From the NCBI GenBank assembly GCA_019694165.1, contig JAIBCL010000004.1:353574-417573 (forward strand): a stretch of 64,000 bases of DNA. The letters are read 5' to 3'. The notes below the pieces were generated by a model that worked only from the letters and a program-made list of their open reading frames with translations, did no database searches and had not been told where the DNA came from. A program made the translations under genes and the position numbers. Below, in pieces: positions 8,530 to 19,267 of the stretch. Each line of letters opens with the position of its first letter. The stretch's first letter is position 1. Source of the DNA: Verrucomicrobiaceae bacterium (GTDB taxonomy: Bacteria; Verrucomicrobiota; Verrucomicrobiia; Verrucomicrobiales; Verrucomicrobiaceae).

Positions 8530-9792
8530 TCACAAGCGCTCCCTCCACTCCTCGTCCGGCGGCGCCGCGCCGGGCACGAGCCGGTGGCTGGTGCGCGGAT
8601 CACTGCCACGCGCGCGGGCGACGATGAAGCCGCTGGCACTGAAGACCATGATCGAGCAGACGATGCCGATGGAGGGGAACGACATGCAGTCGATCATCGC
8701 AAACGCGAGGTACGGAGCGATGATGCCGCGCACGCCGGTCAGGAAGCTGTGGACGGACATGTACTCCGCCACAGCGTGCTTCGGCGCGAGCTTCGTCACC
8801 CACAGGCTCCATGTGACATTGCCGCCTGCATTGCCGATGCCAAAGAGCGCCATGCCCGCCACCCACCACGGCAGTCCGCCGCCGCAGTAGTAAAACAAGC
8901 TGGCGAGCGCGAAGACGACGTTCAAACTGGCACGCACGGCGAAAAAGTTCACGCGGTCGTACAACAGCCCCCACGGATAGGTGAAGACCACGCGGAACAC
9001 CACCGGCACCACACCGGTGATCCACACCACGGTCTCCGTCGGCAGGCTGTGGCCGTGCTTCTCGTTTGCCAGGAACTCGACGAGCAGGGACCAGGACACC
9101 AGATTGCCGATGCCCATGATCATCCACGAGATGAGCAGCGTGCGGAAATCACGATCCTCACGCACCCAGCGCCACGAGCTGAGCAGCCTGCTTTGTGATC
9201 CCTCCGGCATCTGCCATGGCATGGCCGGCAGGCCGTAGGTCCAGAAGCCGCTCACCGCCGAGGCGACCGCGAAGGCCCACAGCAACCAGACATAAGAATG
9301 GAGCTTCCAGCCCAGCAGCCAGCCGCCGGCCAGACCGGCCACGGCCGCGGCAAAGGAGCGCGTGGTGGCCGTGAGCGCGAAGAGCTTCCCCCGCGTCTCC
9401 TCGGGGTAGTTCAGCCGGTAGATCTGCGTCTGCAGCGGCACCTGGAGTGCGAAAAAGAACAGACCCATGCTGCTGCCGATGATGAAGACGGCCTCCTTCT
9501 CCGGCATGAGCGCCGGCAGCACGAAAAAAGCCGCCGCGATGAACTGCACGCGCGCCGCGATCTTCGTCACCGTGCTCCGCGTCCGCAGCAGCAGCGGCAC
9601 CACGAAGAGGCTGGCTATCAAGCCTCCGCTCGTGGCGGAGAGAAAGGTGCTCTTCGCCAGCTTGCCGGCCTCGAACACCCGCACCGCCACAAGCATCCCG
9701 AACGTGCTCCCCAGCGTGTCCAGCACACCGGCTGGCACCGACCTCAGCAGTTCATTGCGAAAGGTGCGTGAGGTCGTCTCTTGTTCGTTCAT
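8530..9792 (-). CDS. MFS transporter
   Basis: 420 residues from ATG 9792 (a GTG at 9816 would add eight residues). About 12 hydrophobic segments are visible, with an amphipathic central loop near residue 200 ('SRLLSSWRWVREDRDF'). 'GGWLLGWKLHSY' and 'PWGLLYDRVN' resemble MFS loop motifs. The substrate is unknown; related proteins cluster with sugar or nucleoside-like carriers. It is co-directional with the sugar-binding lipoprotein 43 bp downstream, so the two are probably co-transcribed. Confidence 0.85.
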   Translation of the reverse strand: MNEQETTSRTFRNELLRSVPAGVLDTLGSTFGMLVAVRVFEAGKLAKSTFLSATSGGLIASLFVVPLLLRTRSTVTKIAARVQFIAAAFFVLPALMPEKEAVFIIGSSMGLFFFALQVPLQTQIYRLNYPEETRGKLFALTATTRSFAAAVAGLAGGWLLGWKLHSYVWLLWAFAVASAVSGFWTYGLPAMPWQMPEGSQSRLLSSWRWVREDRDFRTLLISWMIMGIGNLVSWSLLVEFLANEKHGHSLPTETVVWITGVVPVVFRVVFTYPWGLLYDRVNFFAVRASLNVVFALASLFYYCGGGLPWWVAGMALFGIGNAGGNVTWSLWVTKLAPKHAVAEYMSVHSFLTGVRGIIAPYLAFAMIDCMSFPSIGIVCSIMVFSASGFIVARARGSDPRTSHRLVPGAAPPDEEWRERL

Positions 9793-9909
9793 TCCCGTGG
9801 ACGGCACGATTGGCACAAAGCCCGGACGGCTTCAAGACCGCAGCACGGCAGGACGATTGATCGCGCCCGGACTGTGTGGGAGCACAAAACGCGACCGTGC
9901 GGAGAATCA

Positions 9910-10830
9910 TCACCTGCCCTTCCGCTGCGTCCACGCCCAGCGAAAAAGGCTGCGCGCATCCGTGAAGCGCGAGTCTTCCGTGTCGCAGCCGAGCACGACG
10001 ACGAAGAGACGGTCGCCGCGCAGATGGCCGCTGGCCACCAGGCAGTTCCCGGCCTGATTGGTCATGCCGGTCTTGATCCCGTCGTAGGCAGGATCGACCG
10101 CGAGGAGCTTGTTTGTATTGTCCCACGCGGCCTTGCGCGTGCCGCCATCGGGGCGGCGCACCTCGCACTCGTAGTGCTTCGTGGCCACGATCTCGCGGAA
10201 GGCCGGCGACTGCATCGTCGCCTGCGCGAGCCGCAGCAGGTCGCGCGCAGTGGTGGTGCGGTCGCGCTCGGTGCCGCCGTCGCCGAAGGACGAGCGATAG
10301 ATCGTGTCCTTCATGCCGAAAGCGCGCGCATGACGGTTCATCTCGGCGATGAAATTCACCCGCGTGGCGAGTTTGGGATCGTCGAGACCCGCGCGCAGCA
10401 TGTCCGCGTCCGGCGGATCGAACCGCGCGTTGAAATGCTCGGCCAGCGCATTGCCGGCATCATTGCCCGATGGCAGCAGCAGGCCGCGGAGGCAGTCTCG
10501 CACAGGCAGGCTCTCGCCGGCCTTGATGCCCGCGCCGGTGCCGTTGGTGCTGCCCGCCAGTTCGGAGAAGGTCACGCGCTCGTCGAGGACCGACGGCTGT
10601 TTTTCGGCGAGCCTCAGCACGGTCCACGCGCACATCATCTTCGTGGTGCTCGCGGACTTGCGTTTCTCATCGGCGTTCCTCGCCCACAACACCTCGCCCG
10701 TCTTCGCATCGGCCACGGCCCATGCTTTGGCAGTGACCACCGGCGGCGGTGAACCCGCGATGTCTTGAGCGGAACAGATGAACGGCGCAATGACCATGGC
10801 GAGCGGGACTGCAAGGCGTGGCGTTTTCAT
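9910..10830 (-). CDS. D-alanyl-D-alanine carboxypeptidase, S11 family
   Basis: 306 residues with a signal peptide (about 1-21). All three penicillin-binding motifs are present: S61-T-T-K64 (nucleophile and base), S121-G-N123 and K253-T-G255. It should trim the terminal D-Ala from peptidoglycan stem peptides in the periplasm. The protein ends soon after the transpeptidase domain and lacks the C-terminal PBP5-type domain and amphipathic anchor, so it is a short, soluble form. The YdcF-like gene lies 45 bp upstream on the same strand; both may serve the envelope. Confidence 0.92.
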   Translation of the reverse strand: MKTPRLAVPLAMVIAPFICSAQDIAGSPPPVVTAKAWAVADAKTGEVLWARNADEKRKSASTTKMMCAWTVLRLAEKQPSVLDERVTFSELAGSTNGTGAGIKAGESLPVRDCLRGLLLPSGNDAGNALAEHFNARFDPPDADMLRAGLDDPKLATRVNFIAEMNRHARAFGMKDTIYRSSFGDGGTERDRTTTARDLLRLAQATMQSPAFREIVATKHYECEVRRPDGGTRKAAWDNTNKLLAVDPAYDGIKTGMTNQAGNCLVASGHLRGDRLFVVVLGCDTEDSRFTDARSLFRWAWTQRKGR

Positions 10831-10875
10831 GGGCCGTCGATGTAAGAGCGGATGCCCTCGGATTCAAACGCCGGC

Positions 10876-11397
10876 TCACTGCCTGCCGGCAAGCCGCCGC
10901 CGCGAGACGCGCCGCTTCCACCAGCCGCGCAGCCCGAGCACATCGAGGAACGGAAAGGCGATGGCCAGCACCACATGCGTGAACTGCAGCCACCGGCTCG
11001 GCGTGCCGCGGGCGATGACGTGCTGCACTTGGTGACCACGCAACAACCAGCGCACGCGCGCCACATGCACGGCACAGGAGACGGCCACCAGACGCGCATT
11101 CACGCCGTGCGCGAGCGCGAGTGCCAGCTCGCACTGCTCCACGGTGTCGAGTCCGCGCGGATCGAGGACGAGGGCCTCTTCCGGCACGCCTTCCGCGCGC
11201 AACTGCGCTCCATAAAACGCCAGTTCCGATGGCGCTCCCGCCTGCTGAAAAGCAGACGGCACATACACCGTAGCCCCCGGCATCTCCTTCCGCAGCCGCG
11301 CCGCCAGACGGCACTGCTCCCGCCAGTCGAACTTCTCGGCCGGTCCGCTTCGTGGCAGATGGGGACCTTGCGTCGGCAGGAACAGGATGGTCTTCAC
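10876..11397 (-). CDS. YdcF/SanA (DUF218)-like protein
   Basis: 173 residues if started at the GTG at 11397 (VKTILFLPTQG), where the first Rossmann-like strand begins; the frame is open to 11493 but the extra residues look non-coding. DUF218 landmarks include 'TVYVPSAF', 'LDPRGLDTVEQ' and 'VAVSCAVHVARVRWLL', the last matching the 'vSsayHm.Ra' strand-helix of the family. A hydrophobic segment follows (~135-155). Members of this fold are linked to envelope carrier or sugar metabolism. It is 45 bp upstream of the DD-carboxypeptidase gene. The start is uncertain. Confidence 0.65.
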   Translation of the reverse strand: MKTILFLPTQGPHLPRSGPAEKFDWREQCRLAARLRKEMPGATVYVPSAFQQAGAPSELAFYGAQLRAEGVPEEALVLDPRGLDTVEQCELALALAHGVNARLVAVSCAVHVARVRWLLRGHQVQHVIARGTPSRWLQFTHVVLAIAFPFLDVLGLRGWWKRRVSRRRLAGRQ

Positions 11398-11545
11398 GCC
11401 GGCGGGCTTCGCCGGTATTTCCCGCCGATGCAAGACGAAGACGCACGCCGGCACAAATCGCCCCGACACTCGCCCGACGCCATCCGGGCACACGCTGCAA
11501 GTCCGCGGTGAATGATTTCACCGTCACGCGAAGTAGAATGTGCCC

Positions 11546-12925
11546 ATGAATCACGCCTGCCTTTCCGCCCTCGTCCTTGTGCTTTGCTCATCCCAGCTCC
11601 CCGCCGGTGAATTTCGCGTCGGCGCGGCGAAAGTGGACATCACCCCGGCGGATGGCACACCGCTCGGCGGCTACTACCGCTTCCGCGGCTCGGCGGGCGT
11701 GCTCGACCCCTTGTTTGCCAAGACGATCGTCTTCGAGAAGGACGGCACGCACGCCGCCATCGTGGTGCTTGATCTCTCAGGCACGGTGCGCCCCGTCGTC
11801 GAGGCTGCGCGGAATGAAATCCAGAAACAGTGCGGTATCGAGGGCGACCACATCATGATCTCCGGAACGCATACACACACGGGGCCGCAACAGCCGCGCG
11901 GTTCGCTCATGGACGACATCACCAAGGTGAACTCGCCGCCCGGCGTGGCCTACATGAGCGCGCTGCCCGGCAAGATCGCTCAATCAGTGAAGGAGGCGAA
12001 GGCGAAGCTGGCACCGGCAAAGGTCGCTGCGGCCGTCGGGAAGGCGGAGGGCATCAGCTTCAATCGTCGCGTGCTGCGTGCAGGCGTGAAGGAAGCCATC
12101 TGGCAGCCGCAGAAGATCGATCCGGCCACCGACCGGCCCGCGGGACCGATCGATCCCGACGTCGGCGTGCTTGCGTTTCACGGTGCAGGCGCGGATGCCA
12201 CGCCGCTCGCATCACTGCTGAATTTTGCCATGCATCCCACTTCGGTGGGCGGCGGCGTGAAAATCTCGGCGGACTATCCCGGCGTCTTCACCAAGCTCGT
12301 CAGCGAGCGACACGGCCCCGGCATGATCTCCGTCTTCGCCAATGGCTGCTGCGGCAACATCAACCATGGCGACTACCTCACCGGCAAGCGCCGCACCACG
12401 CTGGAGCTGGGCACGGCTCTCGCGGATGCTGCCACGGCTGCGTGGCCGGCCTTGCAGTACGTCGAGGCTTTCAAGCCGCGCGTGAAATCCGAGATGGTGA
12501 CGCTGGAGCGCCGCAAACTCAGCGACGCGGACATCGCGAAGGCGAAAGACGTGGTGAACCGGATGTTCACGGAAAATCTCGGCACCGTGCCGATGGCAGA
12601 GGCAGTCTGCGTCATGGAGACGCTCGACAAAAAGGACGTCCCGCTGCGTGTCGAAGTGCAGGTGATCGCGCTGAGCGATGAAGTCGCGATCCTGTCTCTG
12701 CCGGGCGAGATTTTTGTGGAGCTGGGTCTCGCGATCAAAAAACAGTCGCCCTTCAAGCACACGTTCATCGCTGAGCTGGCCAATGGCAGCATGGGCTATG
12801 TGCCGAACCGCGAGGCGTACCCGCAGGGCAATTACGAAGTGGTCAGCGCCCGCGGCGAGGCAGGATCGGGCGAGAAGCTCGTCGAAGCCGCCCTCAAGCT
12901 GCTGCGCGAGGCCAAGGAGCAGTGA
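11546..12925 (+). CDS. Neutral/alkaline ceramidase-like secreted protein
   Basis: 459 residues with a signal peptide (1 to ~20, ending PAG). The opening 'FRVGAAKVDITP' and the metal-site motif GTHTHTGP (H109, H111) are those of the neutral/alkaline non-lysosomal ceramidase N-terminal domain. 'NGCCGNINHGDY' matches the later metal-site region. It is shorter than bona fide ceramidases (about 650-780 residues) and lacks their C-terminal Ig-like domain, as is usual for PVC homologues. The substrate is therefore uncertain and may not be ceramide. ATG 11546 is preferred over GTG 11540. Confidence 0.82.
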   Translation: MNHACLSALVLVLCSSQLPAGEFRVGAAKVDITPADGTPLGGYYRFRGSAGVLDPLFAKTIVFEKDGTHAAIVVLDLSGTVRPVVEAARNEIQKQCGIEGDHIMISGTHTHTGPQQPRGSLMDDITKVNSPPGVAYMSALPGKIAQSVKEAKAKLAPAKVAAAVGKAEGISFNRRVLRAGVKEAIWQPQKIDPATDRPAGPIDPDVGVLAFHGAGADATPLASLLNFAMHPTSVGGGVKISADYPGVFTKLVSERHGPGMISVFANGCCGNINHGDYLTGKRRTTLELGTALADAATAAWPALQYVEAFKPRVKSEMVTLERRKLSDADIAKAKDVVNRMFTENLGTVPMAEAVCVMETLDKKDVPLRVEVQVIALSDEVAILSLPGEIFVELGLAIKKQSPFKHTFIAELANGSMGYVPNREAYPQGNYEVVSARGEAGSGEKLVEAALKLLREAKEQ

Positions 12926-12979
12926 TCCCGCTCACCGACTTCCGCCTTGCATCACCGCCAGCCCAGTTTAGTTCCACGC

Positions 12980-13828
12980 ATGAATTTCCGCCATGAGAAG
13001 CACGACATCTTCATCCCGGACCAGTCCGATCCGCAGGTGGCGCTGAGGCGCGTGACGCACCTCGGCATCGTCTCGCACCAGGACGACCTCGAGATCGCCG
13101 CCTACCACGGGATCACCGAATGCTTCAAGGCTGGTGACAAGTGGTTCGGCGGCGTGGTCGTCACCAATGGCGCCGGCAGCCCGCGCAAGGGACCCTACGC
13201 ACACTACACCGACGAGGAGATGCAGCGCGTGCGCCTCATCGAGCAGCGGAAGGCCGCATACGTGGGTGAATACAGCTACATGGCCCAGCTCAGCTACCCG
13301 AGCGACGACGTGAAGGAGCACCGCCGCGCGGACGTGGTGGCGGACTTGAAGGGCATCCTCGAGGAGTCGCGGCCGCAGATCGTCTATCTGCACAATCCGT
13401 GCGACCGCCACGACACGCATGTGGCCACCTTCCTCCGCTGCCTGGAGGCGCTCCGCTCCCTCCCGCGCGAACAGCGGCCGGAAAAGGTGTACGGCTGCGA
13501 AGTGTGGCGGAAGCTCGACTGGCTGCTCCACTCCGACAAGGAGATGCTCTGGGTGGACAAGCACCCGCACATGCTCCGCCCGCTGCTCGGCGTCTTCGAT
13601 TCCCAGATCAGCGGCGGCAAGCGCTACGACCTCGCCGAGGAAGGCTTGCGCCACGCCAACGCGACCTACTTCGACTCCCACACCACCGACAAGACGAGCC
13701 TGCTCACCTTTGCCATGGACCTCACTCCGCTCGTGCTGGACGACGCCATGTCCGTGGAGGAATTCACGCTCGGTTACGTAAACCGCCTCGCCGACGACGT
13801 GCGGGACCGCCTGCGGCGGCACCTGTAG
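12980..13828 (+). CDS. PIG-L family deacetylase
   Basis: 282 residues from ATG 12980. The zinc-site motif is present in variant form, S-H33-Q-D35-D36-L-E in place of AHPDD. The second half of the site is H144-D-T-H147 in 'DRHDTHVATF'. The family removes N-acetyl groups from GlcNAc-type sugars (GlcNAc-PI, mycothiol or bacillithiol precursors, chitobiose). The substrate is unknown and no thiol-biosynthesis gene is adjacent. No signal peptide, so cytosolic. It lies 54 bp after the ceramidase-like gene and 54 bp before a GNAT gene on the same strand. Confidence 0.88.
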   Translation: MNFRHEKHDIFIPDQSDPQVALRRVTHLGIVSHQDDLEIAAYHGITECFKAGDKWFGGVVVTNGAGSPRKGPYAHYTDEEMQRVRLIEQRKAAYVGEYSYMAQLSYPSDDVKEHRRADVVADLKGILEESRPQIVYLHNPCDRHDTHVATFLRCLEALRSLPREQRPEKVYGCEVWRKLDWLLHSDKEMLWVDKHPHMLRPLLGVFDSQISGGKRYDLAEEGLRHANATYFDSHTTDKTSLLTFAMDLTPLVLDDAMSVEEFTLGYVNRLADDVRDRLRRHL

Positions 13829-13882
13829 CCCCGCCGTCCTCCGCGCGGAGCGGAGCCGCGCCATCCCGTGCAAACGCGCGCC

Positions 13883-14362
13883 ATGAATGAGAACATCGTC
13901 ATCCGCCACTACAACCCCGAAGACCTGGCGAAGCTCAAGGAGATCACCGTCGATTCCTTCGGCGGCGTGACCCTCGAACAGATGATCGAGCAGAAGCTCG
14001 GCGCCTGGAATGAGCAGACGTGGAAGCAGCGCAAGGCCGCGCACATCGACGAAGACTGCGCCGCGAATCCCGCGGGCGTCTTCGTCGCCGAGCGCGGCGG
14101 TGAAATCCTTGGCTACATCACCACGCGCATCGACGAGGCCAACGCGCGCGGCCGCATCCCGAACCTGGCCGTGGTCGGGGCCGCGCGCGGTCTCGGTCTC
14201 GGCCGCCGCCTCATCCAGCACGCGCTGGACTACTTCCGCCGGAGCGGCATGAAAGTCGCGCAGATCGAGACGATGGCCGCCAATGCGATCGGCCAGCACC
14301 TGTATCCGTCATGCGGCTTCGAAGAAGTGGCCCGCCAGGTGCACTACGCGATGAAGCTGTGA
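13883..14362 (+). CDS. GNAT family N-acetyltransferase
   Basis: 159 residues from ATG 13883. The acetyl-CoA pyrophosphate loop is R102-G-L-G-L-G-R (motif A), preceded by the strand 'RIPNLAVV' and followed by helix 'LIQHALDYFRRSG'; 'YPSCGFEEVARQVHYAM' is the usual C-terminal strand. The acceptor is unknown. Its position directly after a deacetylase gene suggests, but does not show, a shared N-acyl substrate. Confidence 0.88.
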   Translation: MNENIVIRHYNPEDLAKLKEITVDSFGGVTLEQMIEQKLGAWNEQTWKQRKAAHIDEDCAANPAGVFVAERGGEILGYITTRIDEANARGRIPNLAVVGAARGLGLGRRLIQHALDYFRRSGMKVAQIETMAANAIGQHLYPSCGFEEVARQVHYAMKL

Positions 14363-14405
14363 CCGTGTTCCTTGCTTTTCGCGATCGCTACAGTCACACT
14401 TGCCG

Positions 14406-16331
14406 ATGCAAGCAGCCACCGATCTGGATGCAAATTTTGCCACGAGCGTGACGGCCTCGCTCGTCGTCTTGCTCCTGTGTCTTGCCGGAGGTGCGCCGCT
14501 CACACCGCGCTGTCTGAGAAGAGGAGGATGCGACCTGACGAGCCTCGCATTCATGCTGGCGAGCGGGCTGGTTTTCTGGAGTGGAATCGCGGCGGCAGTG
14601 ACGATGCGCGGCGCGGGTTTCTGGCTGGCCATGCCGGTGATTCAAGCGACCCTGGCCGCATTGCTTTGGCGCAGGGAAGCCGTCGTCTGCCCCCCGGCTC
14701 GAACTGGCAGGCGAAGGGCCGTGCGGCTGGTGGCGCCTGTCCTCGTCATGGTAGCTGTGTGTGTCTTGTTCATCCGCTGGTGGGCGGCCTTTCGTTCGCC
14801 CGATGGCCGTGTCGTCGATGTACACAGTGACTTGGGCTACTACGGCCAGCTCGTGCTTGGGATGAAAGAATCGGGTCATGCCTCGCTGTGGTCGGGTGTG
14901 CTCGGATCGGCCGTCGTCGAGAGCGGGGCGCCGTTCGATGTATGGTATCACTGGGGGCCGGTGTGGCTGGCCTCGGGCGTGCATGAGTTTGCCGGACTGT
15001 CCGTGATGGAGTCGCTGCTGCAGGCAGACAGGATTGTCCTCACGGTTCTGCTGGCGATAGCGGCAGGAGCCATCGTGGAAACGCTCACGGGCTGGTCTCC
15101 CGGCTGGAGCCTCCTGGTCGGCGGCATCTCGGTCATCGCCGTGCCGCTGCTGAAAATGTTCGGCATCCTGTGGTTTGCGGGAGTCCTGCCTTATGGAATC
15201 CTCCAGCACCACAGTACCAGCCTGGTGATTCAACTGTCCTATCACGTAGAGGCTCTGCTCGTGCTGGTGGCGCTCGCGGCATGGTTAAGTTCGGAAGATC
15301 TGCCTGCGGGAGCCATGCTGTTTTTCGCCGGAGTGAGTGCACCGCACGCGCTGGCGGCGGCGGGAGTGATGGCGGGCGCACTTCTTACCGCCGGCCTGCT
15401 CAGACGGGACAGGGTCATGTGGAAGACGGCACTGGCGGTCATCTCCATTCTCCTCGCTGCGTGGGCCATGCTGTCATTCGTTCTCGGAGTGAATCTGCCG
15501 AAATCGCCTGAATCACGAATGCTGACAGTCGGTTTCAATGCCATCCGGCTCGCGCTGAGGGCGGGTCTTGTCGATACGCTGATCAGCATTGTGGCCGGTG
15601 CGCTGATGGTGCCTGGCGTGGTGCACTTGATGCGACTGAAGGACGAGGGCGTGCAAGCGGAGCGGCCGAGAATACTCGGATGGATGGCTTTGTGCGCGCT
15701 CGCTGGAGGATTCGCGGCATACCATCTGTTCAGTTCAATGGCGGATCGCTTCCACTTTTCGGCGTTCACCCGGATCGTCCTGATTGTTCCCACCGCCATC
15801 TGGGGGATGGCCCGCATGGCATCACGCACCGCTGGCCCCAGGAAGGCTGCAAGCATCGCGCTCATTATTTTGGGCGGATTGATGGGAGTCAGCGACCTCG
15901 TTCAATACAAGAATCAGACATCCTTCGCCAAATGGAGCGCGACAGATCTTGGTGTCATCAAGAAGGCCCTGGGAAGCGAGCCGTTCGGCTACTTTGCCGC
16001 CAGCGATAGAAACTGGTGGATACCCGAGCACTGCACGCTGGCGAGCTTCTTGAATGTGCGCTGCGTGCGGCTGAATTTCATCAAGTCCACGGACGCAGCC
16101 GGTCAAAACGGCATCTTCTACGGCTCCAGCAAGCCACGGGAATTGGTGCCGCTCCTGGAGGGTGAAAGCGAGGATCAGTGGTCTCTGCGTTTCGCGCGGA
16201 AGCTGGGCATCAAGCGCATCCTCGAGGTGGAGAAAGAACCATTGCCCGATGCGATCAGCCGCTCCGCCAGAAAGATCGCCGCATCAGGTCCGCTCCGTGT
16301 TTACGAACTGCCGGCGGCCATCCAGAAATGA
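14406..16331 (+). CDS. Large multi-pass membrane protein, unknown function
   Basis: 641 residues from ATG 14406. About 11-13 hydrophobic segments run to ~residue 490, then a soluble C-terminal domain of ~140 residues ('SDRNWWIPEHCTLASFL', 'NGIFYGSSKP') with alternating strands and helices. The extracytoplasmic loop after the third to fourth segment contains 'DVHSDLGYYGQL'; acidic loops of this type occur in GT-C glycosyltransferases, so a sugar-lipid transferase is possible but unproven. I do not recognise a named family. It stands alone on the plus strand and converges on groEL. Confidence 0.7.
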   Translation: MQAATDLDANFATSVTASLVVLLLCLAGGAPLTPRCLRRGGCDLTSLAFMLASGLVFWSGIAAAVTMRGAGFWLAMPVIQATLAALLWRREAVVCPPARTGRRRAVRLVAPVLVMVAVCVLFIRWWAAFRSPDGRVVDVHSDLGYYGQLVLGMKESGHASLWSGVLGSAVVESGAPFDVWYHWGPVWLASGVHEFAGLSVMESLLQADRIVLTVLLAIAAGAIVETLTGWSPGWSLLVGGISVIAVPLLKMFGILWFAGVLPYGILQHHSTSLVIQLSYHVEALLVLVALAAWLSSEDLPAGAMLFFAGVSAPHALAAAGVMAGALLTAGLLRRDRVMWKTALAVISILLAAWAMLSFVLGVNLPKSPESRMLTVGFNAIRLALRAGLVDTLISIVAGALMVPGVVHLMRLKDEGVQAERPRILGWMALCALAGGFAAYHLFSSMADRFHFSAFTRIVLIVPTAIWGMARMASRTAGPRKAASIALIILGGLMGVSDLVQYKNQTSFAKWSATDLGVIKKALGSEPFGYFAASDRNWWIPEHCTLASFLNVRCVRLNFIKSTDAAGQNGIFYGSSKPRELVPLLEGESEDQWSLRFARKLGIKRILEVEKEPLPDAISRSARKIAASGPLRVYELPAAIQK

Positions 16332-16374
16332 CCGGTTCGCGCCCGAGAATGCAATCGCTCGATCCGACATGAAG

Positions 16375-16404
16375 ACACCCCGGAGGCCTGGGCCTCCGGG
16401 GTGT
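16375..16404. terminator. Strong bidirectional hairpin between groEL and the membrane protein gene
   Basis: A perfect 13-bp stem (ACACCCCGGAGGC, 16375-16387, with 16392-16404) closes a 4-nt loop (CTGG). On the plus strand it is followed by TGCTTGGGGTTTTT, a partial T-run. It lies between converging genes (14406-16331 plus, groEL minus) and probably terminates both. Confidence 0.75.
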
Positions 16405-16461
16405 TGCTTGGGGTTTTTGGAGTTCTTGTATCAGCAGCCACCGGAGTCGCTGCCGCTCCTT

Positions 16462-18427
<1,966 letters not shown>

Positions 18428-18481
18428 AGTGGTATGTGTTTTGCTTTCTGGTTTGTTTGGTTTGGTTTTGGTTCACCCGGG

Positions 18482-18518
18482 CGGTTGTCCGTCGCGCTGA
18501 CGACGTGGCGGACAACCG
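18482..18518 (-). promoter_or_regulatory. Inverted repeat in the groES leader
   Basis: A perfect 10-bp inverted repeat, CGGTTGTCCG (18482-18491) and CGGACAACCG (18509-18518), around a 17-nt loop that can pair further (GTCG/CGAC). It lies 55-91 bases upstream of the groES start. It is not the CIRCE sequence (TTAGCACTC-N9-GAGTGCTAA). It could be an operator, an mRNA processing or attenuation hairpin, or a terminator for the lipoprotein gene; no T-run follows on the minus strand. Confidence 0.5.
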
Positions 18519-18540
18519 ACCGCGGAGGAAAATGGGAAAA

Positions 18541-19251
18541 TCAATTCTTTGGCGGAGGTGCAGGCGTCGGATTGGCTTCGATGGCGACGCCATTGCTGGC
18601 GCGTTTGGCACCACCGAGGCTGAGTTCGGGCGTGGCTTCGCCGATTTCTTCGGAGAGGAAGCTGACGATGCGCTTCGGATCTTCAGAGAGCACCGTTTCG
18701 AGCATTCGCTTCGTTCGAGGCTTGTCGTAGCTCTTGATGTCCATGTCGAGCCGGAAGGAGCCGGGCGCGCCTTCGAGACCCTTGAGCTTTGCCGCGAGCG
18801 AGACCGTGGATTCGATCTGCTTCCCGAGCGAGGGGTCTTCGCCGAGTCGCTTCAGGCCAGCTTTCAAATGCTCGCTCACTTCCGGCGTGCCAAGGAGTTC
18901 CGCGGCATCCTTCGTCGGATAGCGCTTCAGAATGTCGTCTGCTTGAACCGACAGCTCGGCCTCACGCGCGTTGCCGGCCTGAGCCGCAGGCGGCGGAGTG
19001 GAGAGAGCCTTCGAGATTTCGGCGTCGAGTTTGGTGTTTGAAGCTTCCGATGCGGATGCACTCGCTTTCGCGGGCGCCACAGCGACAGGCTTGACGTTGC
19101 TTTGCGGCTTCACGTCCGTTTTGCCACAAGCGGACATCGCGATCGCCAAGAGCGCGACGGCCACGCCCGCCGGGAGCCGCTGTAGCAGCAACTCACCGGC
19201 GATTCGTTCACCGCCACGACCTGCCGGTCGCAATGTTCCAAAGCGTCGCAT
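18541..19251 (-). CDS. Lipoprotein of unknown function inside the dnaK-groESL run
   Basis: 236 residues from ATG 19251, 16 bases after the dnaK stop codon. An Arg-rich n-region of unusual length (~24 residues) precedes a hydrophobic stretch and a lipobox-like A-M-S-A-C. The mature protein is Ala/Ser/Lys-rich at first, then helical ('LSVQADDILKRYPTKDAAELL', 'DPKRIVSFLSEEIGE'), and ends in a Pro-rich tail. I do not recognise a family. Its place between dnaK and groES suggests co-regulation with heat shock and perhaps an envelope-stress role, which is inference. No Shine-Dalgarno is visible, so the start is moderately sure. Confidence 0.65.
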   Translation of the reverse strand: MRRFGTLRPAGRGGERIAGELLLQRLPAGVAVALLAIAMSACGKTDVKPQSNVKPVAVAPAKASASASEASNTKLDAEISKALSTPPPAAQAGNAREAELSVQADDILKRYPTKDAAELLGTPEVSEHLKAGLKRLGEDPSLGKQIESTVSLAAKLKGLEGAPGSFRLDMDIKSYDKPRTKRMLETVLSEDPKRIVSFLSEEIGEATPELSLGGAKRASNGVAIEANPTPAPPPKN

Positions 19252-19267
19252 CGAAGGAGTCAGCAGA

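Noticed and set aside
12968..14299. 443-codon minus-strand open frame opposite the PIG-L and GNAT genes
   Set aside because: It covers two genes with clear motifs on the plus strand and has none itself.
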